28,575 bases of DNA from JBDNJM01 sp041687755 (GCA_041687755.1 JBDNJM010000050.1:1-28575), one strand, 5' to 3'. Positions 8,777-18,400 are shown, counted from the stretch's first letter. The notes: generated by a model from the sequence alone, not told the origin. Translations and numbers: made by a program.

Positions 8777-10945
8777 CTACTCCACGAACAGCTCCACCGG
8801 CGCCACCAGATCCACGCCCAACGTCGGGCAGTCCACCGGGGCGCTGTTCACCGTCAGCCACTGCAGGTAATAGGTGCCGCCGCTCGCCGCCGCCGGGATA
8901 GCGAGGTCCACGGACACGCCGAACTGGAAGATCGCAGGCGGGACGAAGATCACCGGACCCGCGCCGGGGTTCGGAACCAGCAGACACGTGCCGCAGGGCA
9001 GGTCGAGGCGGGAGGGGGAGATCAGCAGGTAGTTGCCGAGCGCGCCAGAGTCCGAGGTCAGCGAGATCCTGAAGTTCGCGTTGCCGCCGGTCGCGCAGTA
9101 GGCCGTCGTGCGGTTGGCGCCGCAGCCGTCCTCGAGCAGCGGCGTGAGCGAGCCCGTGGCGGGCCGAAAGCTCTGAGCCGCCAGGTCGGTCAACGTCGGG
9201 CCGCTGGCGTCGCTCTGGCATAGGACCAGGCAGCGCTGCTGGGCAGGCCAGGCGCCGGCAAGAACGGGGGCGCGCTGGGGCTTGGCCGCGGCGAGCGTCG
9301 CCTGGAACGGCTCGCAGACAGCGAGGGTCGACGGATGGATGGCTCCCAGGTAGACGAGCTCGGTCTGCTCGACGTCCGCGCTGAACGCGACGGCCACTGA
9401 GGTGCCCGCGAACGCCGCGCTCGGCCGCCGGCCCCCGATGCCGCTGTCCGGGCTGAGCATCACCGGCGAGCCCGGCAGCGCTCCGAATGCGGACAACGTG
9501 ACGCCGCAGGCCTGGATGCCGCCCAGTACGCCTGAGAAGAAGCCCGCCTCGACGTCCGCGACGACCACCACCGAGCCGACCTGGGTCATCGCGACGTCGG
9601 GGCTGGACTCGTCCGCGCCAGGGGCGTCCCACAGCTCGGCGAGGGCGCCGTAGGGCTGCCCGGTCGAGGTGACCATGCGGGCGCGGACGTCGCGCTGTCC
9701 AGCGGTGCCGTGCTCCCACGCCACCAGCCACGCCCCCGTCTGGGCGTCGGCCAAGTCGGCGACCGCGGCCGCACCTTCGATGAAGTCTTCGGACAGCTGC
9801 ACCCCGACTCCGCTCTGCACGACCTGCGCATCCGAGTCCACGCGCACGGTCAGCCCGTGGATCGCGCCGGTCGCGAACCTGTAGGCCACCAACATCTCAC
9901 CCGCCTCGTTCGCGCCGCCGATGTCCGGGAACAGCCCAAAGTCCTCGGCCGAGTCCACGTCGACGATGTTGCCAGTCTTGCCGTCGCTGGCCCGCACGCC
10001 GCGCACGCGCAGCAGCACGTTCTTGGTCAAGCCCGCCTGTTGATAGACGACCGCAAACGTGCCGCTCTCGTCGTCCGCCGCGACCCGCGGCCCCAAGCTC
10101 AGCACGCCGGCCTGGGTCTCGATCGGAATCAGCCCACCGATCGGTTGCCCGTCCGCGTCCAGCCGCTGCCCGAGGACGTCCGAGTCCCCGGCGGAGTACG
10201 TCGCGTTGAAGACGGTCAGGTAGACGGACTCCGAGGGGCACCAGGCGACGTCGTGCCGCTCATCCAGAGCGTCGGTGCCGATCGTGGCCAGCGGCCCGAT
10301 CAGCGGATCGATCACGAGCGGGTACTCGGCCGCGTCCACGAACGCACCCGGCAGTCGCAGCTCGAGTTCGTTGCCCTCGAGCCGCAGCTCGCCGACGACG
10401 CTGCGCCCGGCCGCGTCCAGCCCGAGCACCTCCCCGATGAACAGCCCGCCGCCGCTCTCGGCCACGAACTCGAGGGCGTGCCCCAGCGCGGTATCCTCCA
10501 CCAGGCTCAGCCCGACGGGATCCAAGGTGAGGCGCGCCAGCAGGTCACCGGTTCCCTGGGGAGCGCTCTCGAGCACAACGCTGTGCTTCACGCCTGCGTC
10601 GGTCAGCTCGAGCAGCTCGGAGATCTCGTGCGCGCGGAGCAGGGTCAGGCTCGAGGGCCCGCGCTCGCTTCCGAGCGCTCCGACCGCGAGCGCAGGACCG
10701 GACTCGCGCCCGAGGCTCGTCAGCTCGAACCCGAGGTGCGCGGGCTCGGCCTGGCCGCGACCCAGCGCCGGTCGCACCCGAAAGGCCCCGCCGTCGCGCT
10801 CGACGTCGACCCGGTAGCCGGGTCCGACCCCGAACGCGCCCGCATCCGTCGTCGCGGTGCCACGCAGCACCCCGGGCTGGCCGGGCAACCTGGGATCCGC
10901 GATCTGGGGCGAGACGGCGAGCGACAGGGCGAGGGCGCAGAGCAT
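8777..10945 (-). CDS. Secreted beta-propeller-like protein, paralogue of 3126-5306
   Basis: A 722-residue exported protein, almost the same length as its 726-residue paralogue. Shared blocks in the same order are TDAGAFGVGPGYR, YPLVIDPLIG, YLTVFNATYSAGDSDVLGQR, TGSLTPLLEDGCG, RLDLPCGTCLLVP and GGTYYLQWL, ending VELFVE. The frame is open up to 11032, but that extra N terminus is Arg/Pro-rich. The ATG at 10945 begins MLCALALSLAVSPQ, a signal peptide that matches the start of the paralogue, so I chose it. The middle repeats suggest a propeller fold. No enzyme motif is visible; a binding or structural role is only inferred. It lies 164 bp behind the pre-peptidase C-like gene, with a strong hairpin between. 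Confidence 0.8.
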   Translation of the reverse strand: MLCALALSLAVSPQIADPRLPGQPGVLRGTATTDAGAFGVGPGYRVDVERDGGAFRVRPALGRGQAEPAHLGFELTSLGRESGPALAVGALGSERGPSSLTLLRAHEISELLELTDAGVKHSVVLESAPQGTGDLLARLTLDPVGLSLVEDTALGHALEFVAESGGGLFIGEVLGLDAAGRSVVGELRLEGNELELRLPGAFVDAAEYPLVIDPLIGPLATIGTDALDERHDVAWCPSESVYLTVFNATYSAGDSDVLGQRLDADGQPIGGLIPIETQAGVLSLGPRVAADDESGTFAVVYQQAGLTKNVLLRVRGVRASDGKTGNIVDVDSAEDFGLFPDIGGANEAGEMLVAYRFATGAIHGLTVRVDSDAQVVQSGVGVQLSEDFIEGAAAVADLADAQTGAWLVAWEHGTAGQRDVRARMVTSTGQPYGALAELWDAPGADESSPDVAMTQVGSVVVVADVEAGFFSGVLGGIQACGVTLSAFGALPGSPVMLSPDSGIGGRRPSAAFAGTSVAVAFSADVEQTELVYLGAIHPSTLAVCEPFQATLAAAKPQRAPVLAGAWPAQQRCLVLCQSDASGPTLTDLAAQSFRPATGSLTPLLEDGCGANRTTAYCATGGNANFRISLTSDSGALGNYLLISPSRLDLPCGTCLLVPNPGAGPVIFVPPAIFQFGVSVDLAIPAAASGGTYYLQWLTVNSAPVDCPTLGVDLVAPVELFVE

Positions 10946-11046
10946 GGCGGCAGGGGGCTCGGGGTTCGGGAATCTTGGCCGGCGTAGCGCCGGCCGGACT
11001 CCTCCACGCAAAGCCCGAGCATTCACCGCCAAGTTCTCGGGGGGGG

Positions 11047-11099
11047 GGGCGGGCGTCTGCGCGTCCGGGGATACCCGAGCGCACCCCGCAGGCCCGCCC
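11047..11099 (-). terminator. Long GC-rich hairpin between secreted-protein genes
   Basis: GGGCGGGC (11047-11054) plus CTGCG (11057-11061) pair with CGCAG (11087-11091) plus GCCCGCCC (11092-11099), giving a 13-bp stem with a GT bulge. A second small hairpin, CGGG-GATA-CCCG, sits in the loop. It starts about 10 nt after the minus-strand stop at 11110 and a run of 11 G/C follows. Its place and stability suggest termination or mRNA end protection, though there is no U tract. Confidence 0.5.
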
Positions 11100-11109
11100 G
11101 CCGCGCGAC

Positions 11110-12300
11110 CTACAGGAACCGAACCTCGTGCCCGTGGGTCGAAGCAAACCCACCGTTGGCAGGGGCGCTGGAGAGCGAGATGCCCTGCAACATCACGCTA
11201 TTGCCCGCGAGCCCGGGCGGGATCACGTAGGCCTGGGTCAGCCCGCCGAAGGGGATCACCGGAGTGCCGAGGGGCCCGGGCAGTCCGTCGATCAAGATGA
11301 ACGGCGGGGACGGCCCTGCAAAGTCGAACTGCAGCCCCGGCGCGAAGCCGATCGGAGGCGAGCCGGTCGGGAAGAACTGGGCGACCATCACGTAGGGAGC
11401 CTGCAGGAAAGCGCCTTGGGGCGAATCGAGCTCGAGCGTGAGCAAGTCCCCGGCGGTGGCCGATTGCTGATCGGGGAACTGGCCGACGGTTGAGTTGACG
11501 CCCATGGAGAGGGTCAGGTCCTCGCCCGTCCCCGGGTACAGCACCTGCGGCGGTGTGCCCGAGTCGACGTCGAGATCGACCTGGTAGCTGCCTTGCTCCG
11601 CGACGGCTGAGTAGGCGAGCAGCGTGTAGTTGCCGTCGGCGGGGGCGATGACGTCGACTAGGCCGCTCGAGGGCAGGGCGAGCGCGAGCCCGTCTGGCTG
11701 GTACAGCGCGAGGCGCGGATCGACGCTCCCCGTGAGGGGCGACATCAGGCCGAGGATGCGATCGCCCTGGACGGCGGAGAACGTCAGCGTCTCGACGGCC
11801 CCGCTCGTCGCGAGCGGGAGCAGCGTCGCCGATCCGGAAGCCACCGCCAGGTTGCCCTGGGGCAGATCGGAGCTCTGCAGGAACAGCGCGAACGATCCCT
11901 GACCCTTGTTCGTCTTGTCCTTCAGGCGAATCAGGTGATCGCCGGTCTCGTTCAGCAGGAACGGTCCCAGCACCGCGCGGTTCAGGCCGCTCGAGCCACA
12001 CACGTTGTTCGTCGTCGGCGTCACGACCGAGCCGAGCGCGGCGCCGCTGGGGCTGGTGACCAGGAGGTCGACGTCGTAGCAGCAGCAGGCACCGTTGCAG
12101 TTGCCGCCGAAGTCCGCGGTTTCGGTCACGTGGATCACGATCCACTGTCCCGCTGTGCCGGCGAAGGTGTACTGGGGCGATTGGTTGCAGTTGAGGTTGC
12201 CGAGCCGCAGTTCGCCAATGGCGATGGCGGTTTGGGCGTCAGCGGGCGCGGCCTGCAGGACGAGGCTGGCGAGGACGGCGGCGACGAGAGGAGTCTTCAT
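11110..12300 (-). CDS. Secreted protein with pre-peptidase C-like domains
   Basis: A 396-residue exported protein. Residues 1-23 form a textbook signal peptide (MKTPLVAAVLASLVLQAAPADAQ). Residues about 27-145 and 148-245 each resemble bacterial pre-peptidase C-terminal (PPC) beta domains, with GQWIVIHVTE, DVDLLVTSPSG, GDHLIRLKDK and later DPRLALYQPDG, GNYTLLAYS. An odd cysteine cluster, GNCNGACCCYD (about 69-79), lies in the first domain. The C-terminal ~140 residues are the beta-rich tail found in its neighbours, with GNSVMLQGISLS near the end. No catalytic domain is present, so it may bind carbohydrate or protein or act as a surface component. It follows the GH16-like gene by 54 bp and is likely co-transcribed. 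No Shine-Dalgarno; the leader is C-rich. Confidence 0.8.
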   Translation of the reverse strand: MKTPLVAAVLASLVLQAAPADAQTAIAIGELRLGNLNCNQSPQYTFAGTAGQWIVIHVTETADFGGNCNGACCCYDVDLLVTSPSGAALGSVVTPTTNNVCGSSGLNRAVLGPFLLNETGDHLIRLKDKTNKGQGSFALFLQSSDLPQGNLAVASGSATLLPLATSGAVETLTFSAVQGDRILGLMSPLTGSVDPRLALYQPDGLALALPSSGLVDVIAPADGNYTLLAYSAVAEQGSYQVDLDVDSGTPPQVLYPGTGEDLTLSMGVNSTVGQFPDQQSATAGDLLTLELDSPQGAFLQAPYVMVAQFFPTGSPPIGFAPGLQFDFAGPSPPFILIDGLPGPLGTPVIPFGGLTQAYVIPPGLAGNSVMLQGISLSSAPANGGFASTHGHEVRFL

Positions 12301-12354
12301 GGGGCCGGGGGGTGGAGGTGGCAGGGGGCGGAGTGAGCGTTTGCGGGTGGCGGG

Positions 12355-13917
12355 TCAGAGTTGGATGCGCAGGGCGAAGCCGTCGGCCAAGCCGACAAGG
12401 GGATTGACTTGCGACACGTCGATCAGCGCGCCCTGGGCGAACAGTGTCTTGCCCAGCAGGGCCGGGTTCGCGGGGATTGGCAGGGCGACCGGGGCCGGGG
12501 TTCCGGCGCCGACCCAGCTCGACGCGCCGAGCTGGATCACGGGCACGGGGCTCAGCGCGACCAGCAGCTCGCCGGTGCCGCCGCCAAACCCGAGACCGGG
12601 CAGCCACAGGCCGCAGGGGGTCACGCCGGCCGCCTGACCGCTGACGGCGACCAGGGCGATCGCGCCTGGGGCGGTGGCACCGGAGGGATCGTCCACGCCC
12701 AGAGTCAGCGTCTGACCGAGGGCCGGTGCGCCGCCGAGGACCACGAGGCTGGACGCTGGGTTGACGCCGCAGCCGAGCGGGTACAGCTCGGTCTCGGGCG
12801 TGAACCGAAAGTCCGACACGATGACTTTGGCGAGCGTGCCGGGGGCGGGGTCCGGTCCGCTGATCCAGAGGTTGAAGCGCATGGTCTCCGTGCCGGGCGT
12901 CGGCACGTAGTGCAAGGCGCTCGGGTCGTGATCGAACACGTACTCGGCGAGCAGGTTCGCAGGCGCGACGTCGAAGGGCGTAGAGGAACCGCGCCCGACG
13001 CGGAACTCGAGCTGATCGGGCCGCCAGGCCATGAAGTGCGAGAGCAGCGGAGCGCCGCTCAAGTCCGGAACGGTGAACGGAAACAGATTCTCCGGCGTCA
13101 GGTTGTACCGCTGGACGACGAACTGGCTGTCCATCGGGCTTGGCGCCGCGCCCGGCGCCGAGTGCTCAACGAGGTCAACTTCGTTGTTCACGTTGAACGT
13201 CGACGGAGCGCCAGCCCCCAACGAGTCCCACAGGAACGCGCCGAGGGTGACTTCGAGCGGCAGGTCTTCCACCTCGCTGACCGTCATGAACGAGTAGGTG
13301 CCGTGCCCGAGCGGCTCGAGCAGCACGACCTCGGTGGACTGCCAGAACCCGTCGTGGAACGAGACCGTCAGGTGCAGCCGTCCTTGGACATCGACGAACA
13401 CGTCGTTGGGGTCGGCGGAGAAGTGGTTGAAGCCAGGGCCTACAGCCGCGGGGACTTCCTTGACGCCCCACTCGCGGCCGGCGAACTGAAGCGTCTTGCC
13501 GAAGCGCTCGATGCGGTCCGTTGCCAGGTACGCCGCGGACATGGGCAGTGTTGCGGCGCCTCCGACCGGGGTGGGCTGGAAGGTGTCCGGGACGAGTGCG
13601 ACGAAGTACTGGCTGGAGTACGCGTCGCTGCCGCCGGTGACGGGGTTCAGGAAGAAGCTCCCGTTCGCCTGGATAGGGGTGAGCGGGGCGGCGAAGGAGG
13701 GCTTGATGGTGAACCCATAGCCTTCGAGCAAGACGTAGCAGGCGACCGCGTGCGTGCCCGGATCCACGCCGCTGGTTTGGCCGGTGAGCACGCCGCCCGA
13801 GCCGAAGGTGGGCAGGCCCGTGATGGTGATCGTCGGGCTCCCCGGTCCTTGGGCGGCGGCGGGGGTGGCGACGGGGCCGAGGACGAGCGGGAGGAGCAGG
13901 AGAGCAGCCGGGAGCAT
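12355..13917 (-). CDS. Secreted GH16-like glycoside hydrolase with an N-terminal beta domain and C-terminal module
   Basis: A 520-residue exported protein, probably cleaving a beta-glucan-type polysaccharide. Residues 1-23 are the signal peptide. Residues about 28-125 (GLPTFGSGGVLTGQTSGVDP, YVLLEGYGFTIKPSF, NPVTGGSD) match a small domain that I recall being found beside polysaccharide-degrading domains. Residues about 140-380 have the GH16/concanavalin-like order: GREWGVKE, NDVFVDVQGRLHLTV, WQSTEVVLLEPLGHGTYSF. The catalytic signature E-x-D-x-x-E is present as EVDLVE, with Glu246, Asp248 and Glu251. The final ~140 residues are the shared tail (GKTLFAQGALID). Weak overall similarity means substrate cannot be named. 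It is the first gene of the minus-strand run and is divergent from the HTH gene at 14214, a possible regulator. Confidence 0.7.
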   Translation of the reverse strand: MLPAALLLLPLVLGPVATPAAAQGPGSPTITITGLPTFGSGGVLTGQTSGVDPGTHAVACYVLLEGYGFTIKPSFAAPLTPIQANGSFFLNPVTGGSDAYSSQYFVALVPDTFQPTPVGGAATLPMSAAYLATDRIERFGKTLQFAGREWGVKEVPAAVGPGFNHFSADPNDVFVDVQGRLHLTVSFHDGFWQSTEVVLLEPLGHGTYSFMTVSEVEDLPLEVTLGAFLWDSLGAGAPSTFNVNNEVDLVEHSAPGAAPSPMDSQFVVQRYNLTPENLFPFTVPDLSGAPLLSHFMAWRPDQLEFRVGRGSSTPFDVAPANLLAEYVFDHDPSALHYVPTPGTETMRFNLWISGPDPAPGTLAKVIVSDFRFTPETELYPLGCGVNPASSLVVLGGAPALGQTLTLGVDDPSGATAPGAIALVAVSGQAAGVTPCGLWLPGLGFGGGTGELLVALSPVPVIQLGASSWVGAGTPAPVALPIPANPALLGKTLFAQGALIDVSQVNPLVGLADGFALRIQL

Positions 13918-14213
13918 CGGGTGACCTGGGTTAGGTGTCTTGAGAGACTCGCCTAGGTGTCGCCTTTCGTTTGGACCCCGTCAATCGGTTCTCCTTCGCC
14001 GTGGACGGTCGCAAGTACATGCTGAGGCGGGTATTGAAGACGGATGGCTCTGCTGACACCTGTGCCATCATCCGCTCTAGGCGTATAGTTAAGGAAGACG
14101 TTTATGGCGGGGCGGGCCCCTTGTGTCTGCACTGACGAGACAGGCCCCTGAACCGAGTTGGACCCACCCCGTCTGCCTCCTGAAGACGCTTCCCCAGACC
14201 AAGAAACCGAGCC
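13918..14213. promoter_or_regulatory. Divergent intergenic region between the GH16-like and HTH genes
   Basis: 296 bp without a credible gene, containing both divergent promoters by position. The most AT-rich patch has a TATAGT at 14084-14089 that could be a plus-strand -10 box for the HTH gene. The only hexamer at proper spacing upstream (TGTGCC, 17 bp away) is a poor -35. No operator repeat could be named. Confidence 0.3.
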
Positions 14214-15278
14214 ATGGAAGTCGAACTCGCCCTCACCGAGCTGATGCGCCGCTACGAGATCCCGCAGCACCGCTCGGTCTCCTCGCTCGCCAGCTACCTC
14301 GGCATCAACCGCCAGGCGGCTTCGCGTCTCGTCAACGGCCACGGCGCGACGCTCTCCTACGCCCACTTGGCGGGCATCTGCACGTGGCTAGTGGACCAGG
14401 TCGACAGCCCAGAGTTGAAAAAACGCCTGCTCGGCGAGCTGCCCGGCAAGCTGATCCGGTTCAGCGGGCTTTGGGCGCGCCTGCGCGACGTCAAGCGGCT
14501 GACCTTGTGCGTCGGCGAGCGCATGTTGGAGCGTTCGGTACCTGCCGAGTCCCACTCGAGTTCCTACATCGCAGGCGTGGACGCAGAGGTTGCTCTGGAT
14601 CTCTTGCACCAGCTGCTCAAGGACGGCGCCAAGTTCGATTTTCGCCTGCGCAGGCTGCCGTTGCACCTGGCCCCGGACGCGCCCCTCGGTGCAAGCCGAC
14701 CCTCAGCGGCCGACGAGTCGGAGGCCGAGCGGGTCGCCCGCGCCTTGCGCGGGCTCAAGAAGTCCGCAGCCATCTTGATCGGATCCCAGCGCGCCAACCT
14801 GCTCGTGGAGTTCGCGGTCGCCGAGGCCTACGGCATCGAGCCCTTCAGGCTGGAAGGCCCTTCGGTGCCCTTCTTCACGCTCTATCGCAAAGAGGACGAC
14901 TACCGGCCGCCGAGCTGCTTCGGCGCCTCCGAGCTGCCCGACTGGATCGCGAGCGACTGTCCCCAGTCGACGCCCGGTCTCTACTACCTGCAGGACGGCG
15001 CCTGGCGCCACGCGCCCTGGGAGCCGGGCGAGCACGATGCGGGAGTGGTGCTGGTGGCGACCGACGCGCAGTTCGATCGGCTGTGGATCACGGCTTTCGG
15101 GTTCTCCGTGCAAGGGACCAAGGAGCTGGGGAAGCTCCTGCTGGCGGCGCCCGAGTCGTTCTGGCCGAAGCCCGGAGCCTCGGGCGGTCGGCGCGGAGCC
15201 TTCTTGTGCAGCGTCCCCTTGTCCGAGGACGGACCGGCCCAAGTGCGCGCGATCGACGACCCGGGGACCCTGCGCTGA
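14214..15278 (+). CDS. HTH transcriptional regulator-like protein with a C-terminal sensor-like domain
   Basis: A 354-residue cytoplasmic protein. Residues about 20-60 form an XRE-like helix-turn-helix (SVSSLASYLGINRQAASRLV), so it probably binds DNA. Residues 80-180 are mostly alpha-helical and basic. Residues about 184-340 hold a Rossmann-like region starting SAAILIGSQRANLLVEF, then VPFFTLYRKEDDY and a strand-helix end DAGVVLVATDAQFDRLWITAFGFSVQGTKELG. The I-G-S-x-R-x-N block resembles a module I associate with a few regulator-like proteins, ligand unknown. ATG at 14214 gives the HTH a normal position. The gene reads away from the GH16-like gene and converges on the peroxidase gene. Regulation of either neighbour is an inference from position only. 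Confidence 0.7.
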   Translation: MEVELALTELMRRYEIPQHRSVSSLASYLGINRQAASRLVNGHGATLSYAHLAGICTWLVDQVDSPELKKRLLGELPGKLIRFSGLWARLRDVKRLTLCVGERMLERSVPAESHSSSYIAGVDAEVALDLLHQLLKDGAKFDFRLRRLPLHLAPDAPLGASRPSAADESEAERVARALRGLKKSAAILIGSQRANLLVEFAVAEAYGIEPFRLEGPSVPFFTLYRKEDDYRPPSCFGASELPDWIASDCPQSTPGLYYLQDGAWRHAPWEPGEHDAGVVLVATDAQFDRLWITAFGFSVQGTKELGKLLLAAPESFWPKPGASGGRRGAFLCSVPLSEDGPAQVRAIDDPGTLR

Positions 15279-15393
15279 ACGTGGTGACGTCGTCGGGCGG
15301 GGCACGACAGGGAGTCGGGTCACTTCTGCACGGGTGATGCGTTCCGCGCTCCCGCGCTGCCCTCGCAGTCCGTCGACGTTGGGCCCATCGAAC

Positions 15394-15427
15394 GAGGCCC
15401 TCGCTCCCGATCGGGAGCGAGGGCCTC
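15394..15427. terminator. Perfect 34-bp palindromic bidirectional terminator
   Basis: GAGGCCCTCGCTCCCGA is followed directly by its exact reverse complement. Pairing can extend outward by AAC/GTT across a one-base bulge. It lies between the ends of two convergent genes, 116 bp after the HTH gene and 48 bp after the peroxidase gene on the other strand. Symmetry and place indicate a two-way terminator. The flank CTGTTCCTC is only mildly T-rich. Confidence 0.75.
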
Positions 15428-15474
15428 TGTTCCTCGCGCCGCCCTTCCTGGGCGATGCAGGATCTCTGGAAGGA

Positions 15475-18400
15475 CTAGTTCACCCAACCGCTGAAGAGCC
15501 CGTGCTTGTCGGCGACGCGGACCTGCATGTTCTGCAGGTGCGCGAAGCTCGACGCAGCGACATTCTTCGTCCACTTGTGCCCGTTCGCGATCGTCGAAAC
15601 GCTTCCGTCGGACCAGCGATAGGTGGCAGGGCCGACGGTTAGCTCGAAGGTCTGGTCGAGCGCCGTGGCGAAATCGTCACCGGGATCGAGATCCGTGACC
15701 TCGATCGTGACGAGGGCGGTGTTGGTGGGGGCACCGCCCGGCAGTATGCCGTAGGTCTTTTCGAGATCGGGCACCGGCGCTTGGTTGGCGCCGCTCTCGC
15801 CGAGATCTATCTCGCCGGAGAGCGCCTCGAGATAGGCGACCAGGTCGGCCTTCTCTGTGTCGGTCAAGCCGAGCTCCCGATTAATCTCCTCGGCGGCCAC
15901 ATCGTGCCCAGTGGCACTCAACGGATGACCGAGGGAGTCGACCCGCACGCCGCCGGCGTCGTAGAAGTCGACCACGCTGGCCAGCGAGGTCGCGTGTCCG
16001 TCGTGGAAGTACGGGCCCGTATCCACCAGCTGGCGCAGGGACGGGGTCTTGAAGGAACCGCGGAAGCGCGCACGCCCTGCGGTTTCCTCGCCGGAGTCTC
16101 CTCGGGAGGCTCCGTCATCATGGCCGTCCGACCGGAACGTGCCCGTCGTCCACAGGCGACCGTCCGTGAGGTTCGGCCCGTTGTGGCAGCCGCTGCAGCG
16201 GGCTTCGCCGAAGAACAGGCCTCGGCCGGCCAGTTCCGGACTCGTCAGACTACCTATCCCCGCCTCGAACTCGTCGACGCGCGAGCCGCCGGAGGTCGGC
16301 GAGCGCATGTACATCGCGAGCGCCTCTTGGACCTGCGCTTCGGTGACGCCACCGCCACCGAACGCGGACGTGAAGCGGGCGCTGTAGTCCGAATCCGCGT
16401 CGAGGTAGGCGAGCACGGCGGCAACCGAAGAGCCCATCTCGTCCGGATCCTTGACGGGCTCCAAGGACTGGTCTTCGAGATTCACCGCCCGCGCGTCCCA
16501 GAACTGGTGGACGTTGAAGCGCTGGTTGAGGATCGAGGGCGTGTTGCGCAACAGGTTGCCGGAAGTACTGAACTTCGGCGGTGTCGCCAAACCGTCGGTG
16601 AACGCCAGGTCGGCGATGTGACAGGTGGCGCAGCTGACCTTGTCGAATCCCACCGGCGGGGTGCCGGAGAGCTGAATGTCGTTGAACAGGTCCGCACCGA
16701 TCTTCGCGACATAGGCGCTATAGGCGGTGCCCGCAGGCATCCGCGCGTCCTCCGTGTTGTCGAACCCGAGCGGGCCGTCGGGGAGGCCCGTCGAGCTCCA
16801 ATTGGGATCGACCGGCAGGGGCTGAAGCGCGAGCTCGTTGGCCTGCCGCGCGGTGATCGCTGAGTTCTTGAGCGCGACTTCGTCGAGCACGAGCACGGCG
16901 TCTCCGGTGGGGGCGCCGGCGGCCCCGAGGCAGCCAGCGGTGATGTCGCCGGAGTTGGCGACCAGTTGGTCGGCTCCGATGGCAAGCACCTCGTCAGCGA
17001 GGGCGCCATCGATGTACAGCCGCGCGTCGGACGTGCCATTGTCGCCGGCCTCCCAGGTCACGGCGACGTGGGTCCAGTCCAGGACGTCAGCAAGTGCCGT
17101 GCCCGAGTAGAGCCGGACGAGCGGCCCGCTGGTCGGCTTCAGAACCGCGAGGATCTGGCCGTCGGACAGCAGGGCGACGTCGACGTGGTGGTCGAACAGG
17201 ATGGCCGTGCCCGAGCGGGACTGGAGCGGCTGCACCCACAAGTGCACGGTCAGCTCGTCCGAGGTGCTGCCGCCGGTGCCGGGATTCAGCTCCGTTGCGC
17301 TGCCGTCGTTCGCGACGCGCACGTTCGTGCCCTCCGCGAAGAACATGGCCTGGCCGACGCGGCCCCAGGCGGTGTCGCTGTCCATGTCGAAGTCCTCGCC
17401 ACGGCCCTCCCACGGAGTCGTATCCGGATCCTGGGAGGTGTTGAGCCCCGTCACCGGGTCGGTATTGGCACCTTCGGGACCGTCAGCCAGACGCGCCCAC
17501 CACAGGTTGGTGCCGGGCGCCTGGATGGCTTCCGCTGCCGGCCAGCCGGCGCCGATGTCGTTGATGTTGGCCGCGCCGACGTGCAGACCCAGCGGCGGAT
17601 TCGGTCCGGAGAAGTCGTACTCGACCTGCTCGGGGAGCTGGAAGTACTCGCAGGGCAGCTGTCCGCCTTCGACGGCGGCCGGGTGCCCGTTGCTCGAGTG
17701 GTCGGGCGTGCGGGTAATGTCGATCTGCCGGAAGACCGTGGTCGGGTCGAGATCGAGCATCTCGCACATCGGCAGGTACAGGCCGTAGTCGCGCTCTTGG
17801 TAGGGGGAGAGGTCGAGCTCGTAGTAGAGCAGGCGGCTGCTCTGCACGAGCTGGAGCTTCGTGCGCCCGTCGTCCCGCAGGGGCAGGCCATCAGCGCCGC
17901 GCAGCAGTTCCCAGAACCCGGGCGTGAACCCGAACGACGCCGTTCGCATGTGCGTCGAGCGGCTGTCCTGGTCCCAAGCTGTGAACAAGTGCCGCGAGGG
18001 GTTCTCCGCGGCGTGGTCGATGCGCCAGGCCTGCCAGCCGGTGACGCTGCCGATGATGCTGGGGTTGCCGCGGTTCGAGGAGCCACCGCCGTCGATCACT
18101 GCCGACTGGGGGTGGTTGGAAGCGGCGTTTCCGCCGACCCCTGCGCGCTTGACCGAGTAGATCACGAAGCGCCCATCGGGGCTGAGCCAGGTGTAGCCGC
18201 CCTCAAAATAGGTCGAGTCGAGCTCGGCTTGGGAGACGGTGCCATCACCGTTCGAATCGCCGAACGGATCGCCGTCGTAGTCGAGGAGTTGGCGCCTCGA
18301 GAGCGGGTAGCGCTCTTCGATTGTGCGCTGGTCCGTGCCCAGCGCCACAAGGCGCTTGTGGTAGAGCTGGTGCAGGTCCCAGGGGCCCTCCCAACCGGTC

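Noticed and set aside
9710..10987. 425-codon open frame on the plus strand
   Set aside because: Antisense to the second propeller-like gene; low-complexity Arg/Gln/Glu translation without motifs.
10946..11032. N-terminal extension of the second propeller-like protein
   Set aside because: Arg/Pro-rich and absent from the paralogue; the ATG at 10945 begins a proper signal peptide.
12361..13956. 531-codon open frame on the plus strand
   Set aside because: Antisense to the GH16-like gene, which has a signal peptide and catalytic motif; the shadow translation is Arg/Glu/Gly-rich and matches nothing.
15320..15574. 84-codon open frame across the palindrome
   Set aside because: It runs through the terminator palindrome and into the 3' end of the peroxidase gene in another frame, with no recognisable content.
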